From the NCBI GenBank assembly GCA_001695595.3, contig MBPM02000004.1, positions 1,922,001-1,986,000 of the forward strand: 64,000 nucleotides of DNA. Reading direction: 5' to 3'. Positions 32,498 through 42,866 of this stretch are shown piece by piece. Within the stretch, counting starts at the first letter, position 1; every line of letters starts with the position of its first letter. The position numbers and the translations under genes were made by a program. This DNA comes from Plasmopara viticola. Taxonomy: Eukaryota > Oomycota > Peronosporomycetes > Peronosporales > Peronosporaceae. Below the pieces are notes generated by a model. It made no database searches. It was given only the letters and a program-made list of their open reading frames with translations, and had not been told where the DNA came from.

Positions 32498-33879
32498 TCT
32501 CACGGCTTTTTGTTTTCTGAGCTTAATTTGAACAGCACCAGTGGTGCCGCATTTCTGTGGCTTAAGCTGCGGAAGATACTTATATACTACTCGTTCTCGC
32601 ACTAATGACGGTTGGATAAATGAGCTTAAGCAGTCCTCGCGTATTGGCTCACGCGCACCATCTCAGTGGTAAAGAAAAGGTCTCTAAAAAAGAAAAGGCT
32701 AGGGAAGTGAAGTGAAGAAAGGCCTGTGCTTTTCGTCGCACTTTGTTGGGGGGAAACAAGGCGATTGTACACTTGGCCTTATCAGGGGCCTACCAGACCG
32801 AAGAAAGCAATACGAACAACGCATTACATTAGGGGTTAACGCCTTTTAAAGCCTTTTGAGAATGATTAAGGTCATGCAGTAAGACAACATTTCACTTAGC
32901 TAAAAGAATGCTTTGAAAATGTATACAACCCGGGTGCTCTTTCAAAAATCTAAGCATCTAGAGTCGTTGAAAAGATCAATTAAGGCATGATATCGTCAAC
33001 GATCGTCATTGCCTCATTCTATTTTTTATTTGCGAGTATTCATATGGAAAACGGCAATCCACATGTTACTATATACGCCTGTGTCACTTTCATGCGCTTT
33101 TATGTATATATATATATGGCACAAGACCGAATTAGATAGCTGATTACGGTAAGGGGAATACGAATAGTCCTAGTGTATTTAAAAATACATCGGTAACAAT
33201 TATTCATTTTTCTGCGAACACGGACGCAAAAATCACTCAATACTTCGTCTTTTGACCACGTATGCAAGTCAATAAAACACTTTTTCTGCGTAGTGCGCTG
33301 ATGTGTGCGTTGGTGCGGTCCTGTATAAATGGTCAACACGAAGTCGACATAAGATTTTGCTTTCTGGTGAGTGCGCGCTGCAACACATCGCTTATTATAA
33401 GAAACGCTATGGGGCAATGAAGACGAGGGCTGCTGGCTTTGAAATTTTCGAAAGCCATCTATATGAAAATGACGCGTAATTATTGATGGACTTATTTGCC
33501 GAGTTAAGTTTCAGATGCGGAGACCTGTAGGAAGATGCGGCTAATGAAAGCGAAGCGAATTCTATAATCATTTGATTGGTCGAACGCCGTCGAATAAGTC
33601 GAGTGCACTGTATATGCCATCATGTTTTGCAGCACACCGGTGTCGGGATGGTGGCTATGTAAGAGTGTACGATTCACCACTAGCCATCTGACTTTCGTGC
33701 TCAGAATGTCGACGTTGACAAATAGGTTTTCGATCACGAATAAATACCACCTCAATTTTTGTGCAGAAAAACGCGACGATGACGTCACGCTATGCGAGAA
33801 GACATTGCCGTGTACGGCTTTTGCAACCAAGTCACATTTTCAAAATAAACCTTTATCAAGTGGTTGCGCCAAAAAGGAA
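32498..33879. other. Intergenic
   Basis: 5' flank of the membrane protein gene. There is a TATATA microsatellite near 33104-33116. A CATTACATTA string near 32823 recalls the SINE-like tail, but no element body precedes it. The minus frames 33417-33100 and 33830-33504 are unassigned. Confidence 0.35.
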
Positions 33880-34790
33880 ATTTACGAGACAAAATCCTAG
33901 GTTCTCCATCATAGGCAAATGCGGATCTGACGAATCATCCGGAGACGAAGATCTACTCGGTCGATCAAGCGCTTTCTCTCTGTCTTCTACTAGTGACGAG
34001 AATTTGAATGACTTTACAGGTCTAATGATACCACGCAGTTCTGCCTCCTCATTTAAGTGTCGCTCACGACTTTTGGAAGAAACGCCAAAGGCTAGACCTC
34101 ATCTTGGCATATATATTTAAGTGTCGCCCAAAACCAATTCACCTTGAAGTGATCAAAAGTTAATCTCTTCTACAGATCACACTTCTTGCTCTATTGTCGT
34201 CGTAACAAGCCACTTCAAGCTCTGTCAATACACAACTTGTCCAGCTTACCAATGTTTCTATGATAAGCCGAGCGCTATCGTCATTAATCGACAAGTTTAG
34301 CTTCGACCTTTTCCTATTTTGAGACGGAACGCTCTCCACTACTCAATGGGCACTACGCAATTAGTAACGAATCGATGTCTACACTGATCAATGTCCAGCA
34401 AAGAGATCTTTTCAGCAGAGCACAAGCTCAGCGTATATGAGCTGCTTATGTGCATCAATAGAGTAGTGCCCCATATGCCTCCACATCTGGTCGACTGTTT
34501 CACAGCGGACATACAGATAGTGCCGTCTACGACGAACAATACTTCGTGGGCCCCACGTTCATTGTCAAGGCCGCGCAGCATATTCTGGTCGCAAAATTTT
34601 GGTTCCTAAGTCTTTAGGTGATCTAAAAAGTCAACACAAACGGTGGCAATAATAGCATCGACGGACGCTTCTATGTTGACCAAATCAAGTTTCTCCACGT
34701 AAACATATCTGAGATTTATAAGGACCGACTGGTCGATGGGTTCTGGCTCTGTGAGCCTATCTTTACCCGTGTCGGCTAGAATTTGAAATC
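33880..34790 (+). pseudogene. Unidentified plus-strand coding relic
   Basis: Plus-strand pieces read as protein: an acidic Ser-rich start (G-S-D-E-S-S-G-D-E-D-L-L-G) to 34120, a block with Y-F-V-G-P-T-F-I-V-K-A-A-Q-H near 34540, and a block with G-R-F-Y-V-D-Q-I-K-F-L-H-V-N-I near 34665-34780. They are separated by stops and frame changes. I cannot assign a family. It probably marks a decayed gene. Confidence 0.3.
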
Positions 34791-37249
34791 AGCATCCACA
34801 AACAAGATCAGAGTCGCAAGATTACCTCCCTAGACAGCTCTTTTGCGCAGATTTTTGATCGAAAAAGTGTCCATCGCCTCTTTTCAGAGGAAAGTGCCAC
34901 CCAACCCATCCAGCAGAGTTTGTGATTTCTTAACAAAAGGTCCACTATATACTTTGGTATAGATTTCCAAAATACACATTTACGAATATTGGGTTGCGGA
35001 AAGACTTGCACGATTTGACAGTTATCATTCTGTTCCAGCTCAGGTATTGTATGATTGTATGCTCGCCCATAGAGCTTTGAGACGGCCAGGTTATCTACCT
35101 GTTGCTTTGTCCACCACAGTGTGGACAGAATGGCCGTTTTAGCATCTCTGGGTCAAAGAAGGATTCTTTTACATTTTTCCCTTCATCCTGCCTGAGGCGC
35201 TAATGTTATCGATGCAAACAACCTCGCCATTTTTTTTTTCAGCAGTGCCCCTACGTGAGGCAAAAGACGGCTGTTAGCGTATCAAGCTTGACTAGCAAGC
35301 ATCTAGGCAAATGAACAATCTGTATAATCCTCAACTTGGATGACTAAGGTGAAGATTGACTGCAAGTATTACAAATGCAGCGACCATAGCTATTTTCTGA
35401 GAGACGGCATGAGAAAGATATCTGATCTTTGTTCTGCGAATAAAGCATACGAATCAGAGATAGCTACCTACCTGACTTAAAAAATTAAACTAAAACCCAA
35501 CGCTTATATTTCCGTATTTGAGCCGGACTTGAATAATATCTACTAATAAATAAAATACTGTCATCCAGCCTAAAATTGTCTGTTAACATGCGTCTGACTA
35601 ATTTATACGTACTTATTGATATATTGTTTATATAGTACACTGAGGTAAGACTATTCACTATTGGTTGTAGGTCGATCAGGGTTAGAGCCTGTGCATCTTG
35701 AGTGTTTGCACACCGCTTGTTACCCTACTCGAGGGCCTTAAAGACGGCTCTGACGCGCCTTATTTTACCCAATTTGACCTCATTCTGCCAAAGAAATTTG
35801 CTGCCTTTTCGGTGCTAAAAAGATATGTTCGATCGACTCTACCTTCAAGGCCAATCGATTTGGATCGCCTTTGACGCGCGTGGTTAAAATCATGGCCGCC
35901 CATCAGATAATCAAAAGTACGCACTGCTTTATGGCTGAAGGATGTACACAAGATTACCACCGAAAGAGCAAAGACATTTGCCACGCTTTATCAAAAAAGC
36001 GAAGGCCACGTCAATCTGCTTTTGCATATTTGCAAAAATACATTTATCCGGCATTGCCGCTTTAAATTGTACAGCACATAAAATGCTTGTTGCGGTCACA
36101 ATTAAACGCACCAAGCTGCATTTCGGTTACACGCCAACTGCGCGCGTTGAAAGCGCGCATGCATTAAGTTTGGCAGTGTCCACGGGTGATGGAAGCTGCC
36201 TGTCAGCTTATCCGTCTAAGTCAACTTTTAACTGTTCGACTGTTAGCGATGGTCAACAAGCCTTGGCTACAGATCGGTCTTCTCTGCCGTTACGTCAAGA
36301 TATCTGTTGCAGCCTTGAAATTATCAAATAAATAGTACAACTGCGGTTTGTTCTTCTGTGGAGAACGATGAGGACATAACGTGAAATGTCACGGTAGGCT
36401 TACGGTGATTCTAAAAAGGCCGTGCAGACGCAAGTTTCGACAGCCATCAGCAACACCACCCGCCAAATCGCCAAGAATGCTGAGCCTTAAAAAAATATAT
36501 TTGCACTGGTGGTTGGCGTAGCCTTCTCGATAAGCAGTGTTGGTAACACTGACATTGACCAAGAAGAGAAGGAACTGCACCCAACAGATTGTACAAAAGG
36601 AATTTTATACCAGCAGCGATTAAATTTTGGTCATCTTGACATAAACTGGTGGCAGAAACTTCAATGCGTCTGTTCAGCATGGCCGCTAGTGCCCTGTCGA
36701 TGCTCTTGGGGCACAATTGCAGAGCTTTACCCTGCGTGATTAATCGTGATTTGATACTGCAGAAAATATTTGGCGGACGTTACGTCGATACGACGAGTGA
36801 GGAAGTGGGATATAATAAAAAGATTTCTTCGAGCAACTCCCGCAGTAACTGCATCGTCATCCATAGTAGCGACTAGACCAGTAAGATATGCGGGATTCTT
36901 GTAATACTCTCGGTGGCGAGAACGAAAACTGCACATGTATGAGCAGCTTCTAGAGATTGCGCTTGCAGAGAGGGCATCTTTTCTAAGATAAATCCATGAT
37001 AAAAAGTAGCTTTTGGTAGTATCATGCCGACATTTTCTAGAGAGAATGGAAAAATTATATCCTTTTACCGTCCCCACACTTGATACACCCGCTCTCTTTT
37101 GAGGCGGTGAAGTACACATGTCTTGAATCACAACGTTTCAACCTAATAAAAAATTTACCTACGAAGTGAAGAAATTATTGAGAATTAAAAGAACAAAAAA
37201 ATACCTAATTCATTATAATAAAATATACTTTTGTGCTGCGCATTACTGG
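34791..37249. other. Intergenic
   Basis: No supported gene. Frames around 35942-36331 and 36447-37131 overlap on both strands and have no recognisable motif. Part of it may be the 3' region of the MULE relic that follows. Confidence 0.35.
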
Positions 37250-38870
37250 TGCATCGACGCTTGTTGTGTTCCACTTGACCACAGCTGCCGCATTGAATTT
37301 TTCGGCGCGTCAACTGTTGATGTAGCATGCTGTAATTCAATTCGCTTCTTTGTGGGTCGACCTTTTTTTGAATGGATCTGTTGGAAGTTGCTTACTCTTT
37401 ACCAGTTCAACTTTTGTCACAAATGGCTTTACTTTGAGTGCTTCATCGTAGGCAAGTAGATACATTTTAATGGACCACATATTCCCAGATAGAATTTCTG
37501 CAAATGCCAGCTGATTTGAGAACTCGAGTGCTGCTATGAGGTGTCGACATGGAGCATTCATATCCTTCACGTAACCGCATGCGCAGGTACCACTGGTACT
37601 GTTTACCTCAATAACATACACCATTGGTTTGTTTGTACCAAATCAACAAACGATGCAGTTCAACTTGGACATACTTGAAGTGTTTTCTCGTACATTTTCT
37701 TTACCTTGAAGTGATGCAACTGGCAGCATAAGACGTCACCACACCTCATTGTTTGGTCTGTCCAGCAGATTCGAGCTACTTCGTGCCAACATAGCGTTAT
37801 ATTGCCATCATATAATCCAAGCTCGAAATTTCACGGATGTTTTTCAGCGCATTGTTCATGGATTCGACGTTATTGGAAGTAAGCATTCCACATCGTGAGC
37901 ATGGACTATGAGTCATAAACCACTTCCCCATAGCCAGCGTCAGCCAGCCATTGAAGTGCTTCGCGATCTAGCTTCATCTGGTCTTCTTCTTTGGCTTCGT
38001 AAGATTACATGTGCTAAGCCCCATGAATGTTCCTTCACGTCTTGTTTCTAAAGCTAAGATTGAATTACTCCATAACGTGACGTAAGCAAAAAAATGTGGT
38101 ATCTCCTTGCCAATTTTCTTCGTTGCTGGCAATAAATATTACGAAGGCTAGAGGTACATGTAAATGCTGGAACAGGAATTTGATAAACCACGGCTAATAT
38201 ATTTTAGTCTCTCTGCTGACGATCGCGACTGCAACAATCTGAATCTCATTGTTCCCATTTTTGAAACACGCCACCAACAGCACACTCCCAACTCTTTTCT
38301 TGAAAAGATTCCATCCAGTGCCATGCCGCGTAATGCATATGAAGCAAACGCATGAAGTCCTTGCATATAACCGCAGGAACACTTTTTCTTAACCGCAGGA
38401 ACACTTTTTCTTAAACTCAATAGATACCACATGCCCGCGTTTTTCAAGTGCTTGACAGAACGACTAATCGGAATTGATCTAAATCGTCACCATAAAACGC
38501 TTTCGTAAGCCGTTCGCACAGTTGTCGTGCGCCGCAATTACTCTCATCCCTTCTATATGATCACGAATGATTACTGGCGACAGGTTTCGGCAATATTAAT
38601 TCACGCACGACATCACTTTGCGCCAGCTGCGTTGTCGTAAGCGCAAGTCGAGCATTCGCGAGTGAGAATGTGCGCGACAAATCGTTTCGGAAGTCCAAAA
38701 CTCTCCTCATACGCAAATCGAACCATAAATGAACATGATGGATTCGAACAAACGGAGTTGTATCGACGGAAGTCGCTTTGAGTAATCACGTATGCACGGC
38801 AAACACGGCAATCGTACTCAACAACCGCGCGTTACACATCTTCTCGACTCTCGTAAGCTTAGGTGAAAGA
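37250..38870 (-). mobile_element. Decayed MULE (Mutator-like) transposase with SWIM zinc finger
   Basis: Read 5' to 3' on the minus strand, broken frames show in order: a cysteine-rich N-terminal part near 38800-38680 (Y-D-C-R-V-C-R-A-Y-V, then F-G-L-P-K-R-F-V-A-H); a transposase core near 38310-38200 (G-S-V-L-L-V-A-C-F-K-N-G-N-N-E-I-Q, then A-I-V-S-R-E-T); and a SWIM zinc finger at 37624-37337 (C-A-C-G-Y-V-K-D-M-N-A-P-C-R-H, pattern CxCx9CxH). This order is that of MULE transposases. Many stops and frameshifts and a 22-bp tandem duplication show it is dead. Terminal inverted repeats were not identified with confidence. Confidence 0.72.
38369..38412. repeat. Exact 22-bp tandem duplication in the MULE relic
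   Basis: The unit AACCGCAGGAACACTTTTTC plus TT occurs twice back to back with no difference. It shifts the transposase frame and looks like a recent slippage event. Confidence 0.85.
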
Positions 38871-39438
38871 AAATCATATATATTCGATGAACTTACGTCA
38901 GACTATTGCATCTTGACCATCTCTTTGAAGCTCCCATGGGGTAAAATTACTATTTAAAGGTAAAAATTCTCTATTTTTTACATGTATACTTTTGCCATTG
39001 TTGCAAAATATTTATTGCTATCATTTTTGGAGGAGTTTTTTTTCATCAATTAAAAAAAGTTTTAGTTTTTCCGTTCTCCCAAAACAATATGTAGATTTGG
39101 AAATACAGAGTTCATTCTCGATGCCATCCAGCCAATCGTAGCACGCGAATAGTGCACAGTCGCTATCTACTAAGAATATCTGCAACATTTTCTCCTTTTC
39201 TCTACTCCTCTAGAATCATACATCAAATGCATTATATTAATGTGGTTACCTTGATGATTTCGCCTTTACCAAAACCTAGCTAGCACATACAATATTTTGT
39301 TGACAAGACTTCTCAATTTAGCGGGCGCAGTGGAGTCTAAGCGAAAATTGAGCACAACAATAAAATGGAGAGAAAACAAAATTCATAATCGTCAAAAACC
39401 ACTCATCCCATCCACTCTACAGACATATCGTTCGAAGC
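38871..39438. other. Intergenic, possible MULE end
   Basis: The segment at about 38939-39160 (GGGGTAAAATTACT ... CCATCCAGCCAATCGTAGCA) has a counterpart near 46436-46550 and may be a transposon terminus. A short ATG frame at 39297-39491 runs antisense into the end of the MFS gene and is unlikely to be real. Confidence 0.35.
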
Positions 39439-41088
39439 TTAAGGAAATTGCAGTTCCGATTCCTTCTTCACCAACTCCGCCTTGCTCTTGATGCTTATGA
39501 CTTTTCGACCAAAGATACTAAAGTGATAGCCAGATGCGAAACGGTCCATGGGGTTCGTTCGGACCAAAAACAACGCGACCAACCCAACCAAAATAATGAT
39601 GAATATGTCGTTTACAGTCGAGATGTATGCCTCACGGATGCTCACACCAGCTTCAATCTGGCTACTGTACGCATTGTTGAACGTGATACCGCCCACGACA
39701 CCGCCAATTGACCAAGCCGTCAATATCAGTCCGTGCATTGCGCCAATGTTGTATGCGCCAAACATATCGGTGAGGAAAGCGGGAATGGTGCCGAATCCAC
39801 CACCGTAACTCGACGTGAGCATGAAAATCTCAATCACAAATGCAGTGTACTCATTGTTGCGAATCAGCATTGGGGTCGTTCCCACAATGATCGCCTGCAG
39901 GGTCATCGTCGTATAGAATACACACTTGCGCGCGAACGCGTGCTCAATGTCAAAGGTCCGAGCAACGACATCCGATGCTAAAGAGAAGAATAGCCGTCCA
40001 AAGCAGTTAAACACACCGTTGATCGATACGATGCTCGCAGCTTCGTCGCCCGTTCGGCCGAAAATGTCAGTGCACATATTCGAGAGTTTTGAGAGCACGA
40101 CGAGACCGTACAGCTGGTTTGCAAAGAACATCAGATACATGCAAAAAAAGTCGGGACTCTTGATAGCATCGATCAGACGCAGCTTACGAACTTGAGCATT
40201 TGTACTGATGATCAAGTCAATATCGTGCTCCGATGCTGGAGCAACTTCGTAGCAGTACTTCGAAGAGCTTTGCTCAGCATTCTCGATCGACGAGGACGAT
40301 TCATCGACAGCTTCACCGTGAATGTTCAGACCGCCGATTTTGAATTCCTGATGCGGGGTTCGCATAACGATAGCACAGAGACACATGGTCCCAGCCATTA
40401 CACTGCCGACAGCTAGAAAAGTCCAGGACACACCGATCGTTTCAATACAAGGACGGTAAACTCGTGCCCACACCACTGCTCCAGCACCATAACCCGCGAC
40501 TGCAAATCCCGAAGCTGTACCTCGGTAGTCAGGAAACCATTTCTGTAGAGACGACACGGGGGCAATATAACAGAGACCCATGCCAAAGCCGCAGAAGAGA
40601 CCGTACCCAACGTAGACAGCAGTGATGCTCTTGCTTGCTAACCCAAGCGCTACGATCACGTGACCGAGAAAGAACGACGTCGTGCCGAGTACGACTCCGT
40701 ATCGAGGACCATGCCGCTCAATCCACGGTCCCATGATAGCTGTTGTCGACCCAAAGATGCCCACAGCAAGGTAAAAAGCATTTACAGCTAGACCAGCTTC
40801 TGAGTTGTTGTAGATTTGGGTGTCAATGGGCTTGTTTAAGACGGACCACGAGTAGAGCGAACCGATGCAGAATTGAACCAGAAAACTCGCAATGAACAGG
40901 TACCAGCGTGAAAACCGTAGACAGCGTGCCGAGTAGTATCGGTCTTGGCCGAGGTAGAAGGTAAAGAGCCATTCTTCTGCGTCATACTGCTCCGGAGAAC
41001 ATTGTTTCGGTGTCACCGTCCAGTGGTTCGTAAGTATCGACTTGACAACCTGGACACAACTTTCGGTAGATCTACTACACCTCTCCAT
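39439..41088 (-). CDS. MFS transporter, oxalate/formate antiporter-like (OFA) type
   Basis: Intact 549-residue frame; the first ATG is at 41088. After an 80-residue polar start there are about 12 membrane segments in two groups of six, joined by an acidic central loop (S-S-S-S-I-E-N-A-E-Q-S-S-S). Typical features are F-C-I-G-S-L-Y-S-W-S-V in the first span, I-E-R-H-G-P-R-Y-G in the first cytosolic loop, L-Q-K-W-F-P-D-Y-R-G-T-A-S-G, and G-G-G-F-G-T-I-P-A-F-L-T-D-M-F-G in the second half. This pattern fits the OFA/monocarboxylate branch of the major facilitator superfamily, which carries small organic anions; the actual substrate is unknown. Two broken relatives lie nearby (41.4-42.0 and 54.5-55.2 kb). 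No introns. Confidence 0.87.
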   Translation of the reverse strand: MERCSRSTESCVQVVKSILTNHWTVTPKQCSPEQYDAEEWLFTFYLGQDRYYSARCLRFSRWYLFIASFLVQFCIGSLYSWSVLNKPIDTQIYNNSEAGLAVNAFYLAVGIFGSTTAIMGPWIERHGPRYGVVLGTTSFFLGHVIVALGLASKSITAVYVGYGLFCGFGMGLCYIAPVSSLQKWFPDYRGTASGFAVAGYGAGAVVWARVYRPCIETIGVSWTFLAVGSVMAGTMCLCAIVMRTPHQEFKIGGLNIHGEAVDESSSSIENAEQSSSKYCYEVAPASEHDIDLIISTNAQVRKLRLIDAIKSPDFFCMYLMFFANQLYGLVVLSKLSNMCTDIFGRTGDEAASIVSINGVFNCFGRLFFSLASDVVARTFDIEHAFARKCVFYTTMTLQAIIVGTTPMLIRNNEYTAFVIEIFMLTSSYGGGFGTIPAFLTDMFGAYNIGAMHGLILTAWSIGGVVGGITFNNAYSSQIEAGVSIREAYISTVNDIFIIILVGLVALFLVRTNPMDRFASGYHFSIFGRKVISIKSKAELVKKESELQFP

Positions 41089-41180
41089 GATCCCCGAGTA
41101 AATTGACAATCTTGATGGAAGGCTGGCGTATGCGAACACTTTTTGGTTTATAATGGTTGAGGAAGTAATGACATATTCTA

Positions 41181-41192
41181 TACCGAAATGAG
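41181..41192 (-). promoter_or_regulatory. Oomycete initiator-like element upstream of the MFS gene
   Basis: On the minus strand GCTCATTTCGGT matches the first nine positions of the oomycete Inr consensus GCTCATTYYNCAWTTT. It lies about 95 bp before the ATG at 41088. The 3' half of the consensus is poorly matched. Confidence 0.45.
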
Positions 41193-41419
41193 CTCTCTCT
41201 CTCTCGTCATAGACGGAGTACTATACGCTCTTGCTGAGGCAAGTTCAATGTGGAATTATGTGAATAATGGGAGAGTTGGGATAAGACCCGAGAATGCGCT
41301 CTTATGCCATGCTCTTCTTCGAAAAAGTCATTTATTTTAAGAGACTCGACAATCTAAGAAATACCGTATAGCAACTCAGCGTTTTAATAGAGTGTTTAGC
41401 TTTTGAGTTTTAATGTCAC

Positions 41420-42040
41420 CGATGTCCCTGGATAAAGCTTTTTGGCTTTTGGTCGGCGATCTCGACATTAATTCGTGTGTACAAACTTGAAGAGATGATG
41501 ATGAATATGCAAAAGAAATTTGGTGTCTGGAGTGCATCGATAAGAGTGACTTTGCGCGCAAACGTGATCGTGGCTGTCTTTGGCTCCACACTCGAAACGT
41601 CTTGAGGACGGAATTGTATTAGAAAAATGCAAGCACGATTTCTTTGCGATGACTGTGGCTGCGTCGTTTGTAAAAAAATGTTGAGCAAAGCACATTAGTG
41701 ACAGTGACACGCAGTCAATCGAGACGGATGGATGTCAGATCGGCTGCTTCTATTTATGAGATGTCAACTTTTACCCTGGCAACGAACTCAGCACTATGGC
41801 TACCCTGCAGCTGTGCCTCAGTAGCATTTTAACGGGAAAATTGCAGCAGAATAACCACAGAGCCGATTTGAATGGCAACAACGATATTACTATAATGAAC
41901 GAGGATGTACTGAGCCGTGCCACTCGATCCATGAACCCATAATCGTCATAGTCGTACCAAAAAACACCATAGGATATATAGAAAGCATAGATAGCCCGAT
42001 TATTAGTCGTCAGCAAAACTGCATCTCATCAGCATACACG
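41420..42040 (-). pseudogene. Broken copy of the OFA-like MFS transporter
   Basis: Minus-strand segments align with the intact transporter at 39439-41088. The segment 42016-41880 corresponds to its first spans (A-F-Y-I-S-Y-G-V-F against A-F-Y-L-A-V-G-I-F). The segment 41600-41480 corresponds to the start of the second half (L-I-D-A-L-Q-T-P-N-F-F-C against L-I-D-A-I-K-S-P-D-F-F-C). The parts between are missing and the frame is shifted. It sits just upstream of the intact gene in the same orientation, so a tandem duplication followed by decay is likely. Confidence 0.6.
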
Positions 42041-42514
42041 TGCAGGTCGATGGGTCACTATATGATGGAAGTGATTCGACACAGATTTTGTGTGCAAAGA
42101 AATATTTTTTTGCGCAAGAAATATCTGCGCGCAATATATTGTTTTACGCTATACTTTTTTTTACGGTGAAATTGATGCACTAAGAAATGAAGCAGCGTCT
42201 ACTTTATTAAAGATTAACAGATGAATAATCAGAAGCGAAAGACGAATTTTACCGCCGCCACCACCACCACCCATTTCGAGGTCCGTCGTGAGACTCAGGC
42301 GATAGTTTTGCAGCCTGTATGAACCAGTCGGACGCTATGTTATAAATGGTCTTCTACGACCATGTTGAGATTGCGCTGGTATTGCGTGAGACACAGGAGA
42401 GAGAGATCGACTTGCAGCTGTCTGAAATGAACACAAGTTGCAAATATTTATCCAATTGTTGATTAGTGGTTAGGCCTTACAAAAGAATAGTCTTACGCTT
42501 TATTATTCTCAGAT
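42041..42514. other. Intergenic
   Basis: AT-rich DNA with a short CCGCCGCCACCACCACCACC microsatellite near 42251. No coding region supported. Confidence 0.4.
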
Positions 42515-42525
42515 AAAAATTAATG
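42515..42525. repeat. Target-site duplication of copy C, left
   Basis: AAAAATTAATG is identical to 42856-42866. Confidence 0.8.
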
Positions 42526-42855
42526 AGCTTGGAAAAGGTTGGGGTGACGCCCTCCTTCCAAGCGCGGGGGCTAAATGCTCGCGCGCTTCGGGCAGGTGCT
42601 CTCGGGCATCTGCAGGTCTCTAACGAGTCTCACCCTCGACGCAACGATCTCCAGCACCGGGCGCCACCTGGGCTCTTACCAAGTCAGAGCAAGCAAAATA
42701 ATGGAAGACCCTCACGACCTCGGTGCTGGCTGCACTGCCCGCCGAACGAGACCCGACGTATGCGGACACCACTCTATGCCGTGGACTAGCCAGACTGAGC
42801 CTAGCACGTGCATAACTTGGCAACGCGATAACGTAATACAATACAATACAATACA
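42526..42855 (+). mobile_element. SINE-like retroelement, copy C (full length)
   Basis: 330 bp in plus orientation, flanked by a perfect 11-bp duplication AAAAATTAATG (42515-42525 and 42856-42866). It begins AGCTTGGAAAAGGTTGGGG and ends in repeated ATACA units. It is nearly identical to copy A throughout. The 5' part can fold back on itself (CTTGGAA ... TTCCAAG). No convincing tRNA-type A and B boxes were found in the sense strand, so the head type is open. Confidence 0.87.
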
Positions 42856-42866
42856 AAAAATTAATG
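42856..42866. repeat. Target-site duplication of copy C, right
   Basis: AAAAATTAATG is identical to 42515-42525. Confidence 0.8.

Noticed and set aside
32700..32840. Possible fourth SINE-like copy, because of a CATTACATTA string
   Set aside because: No part of the element body precedes the string, and no target duplication was found.
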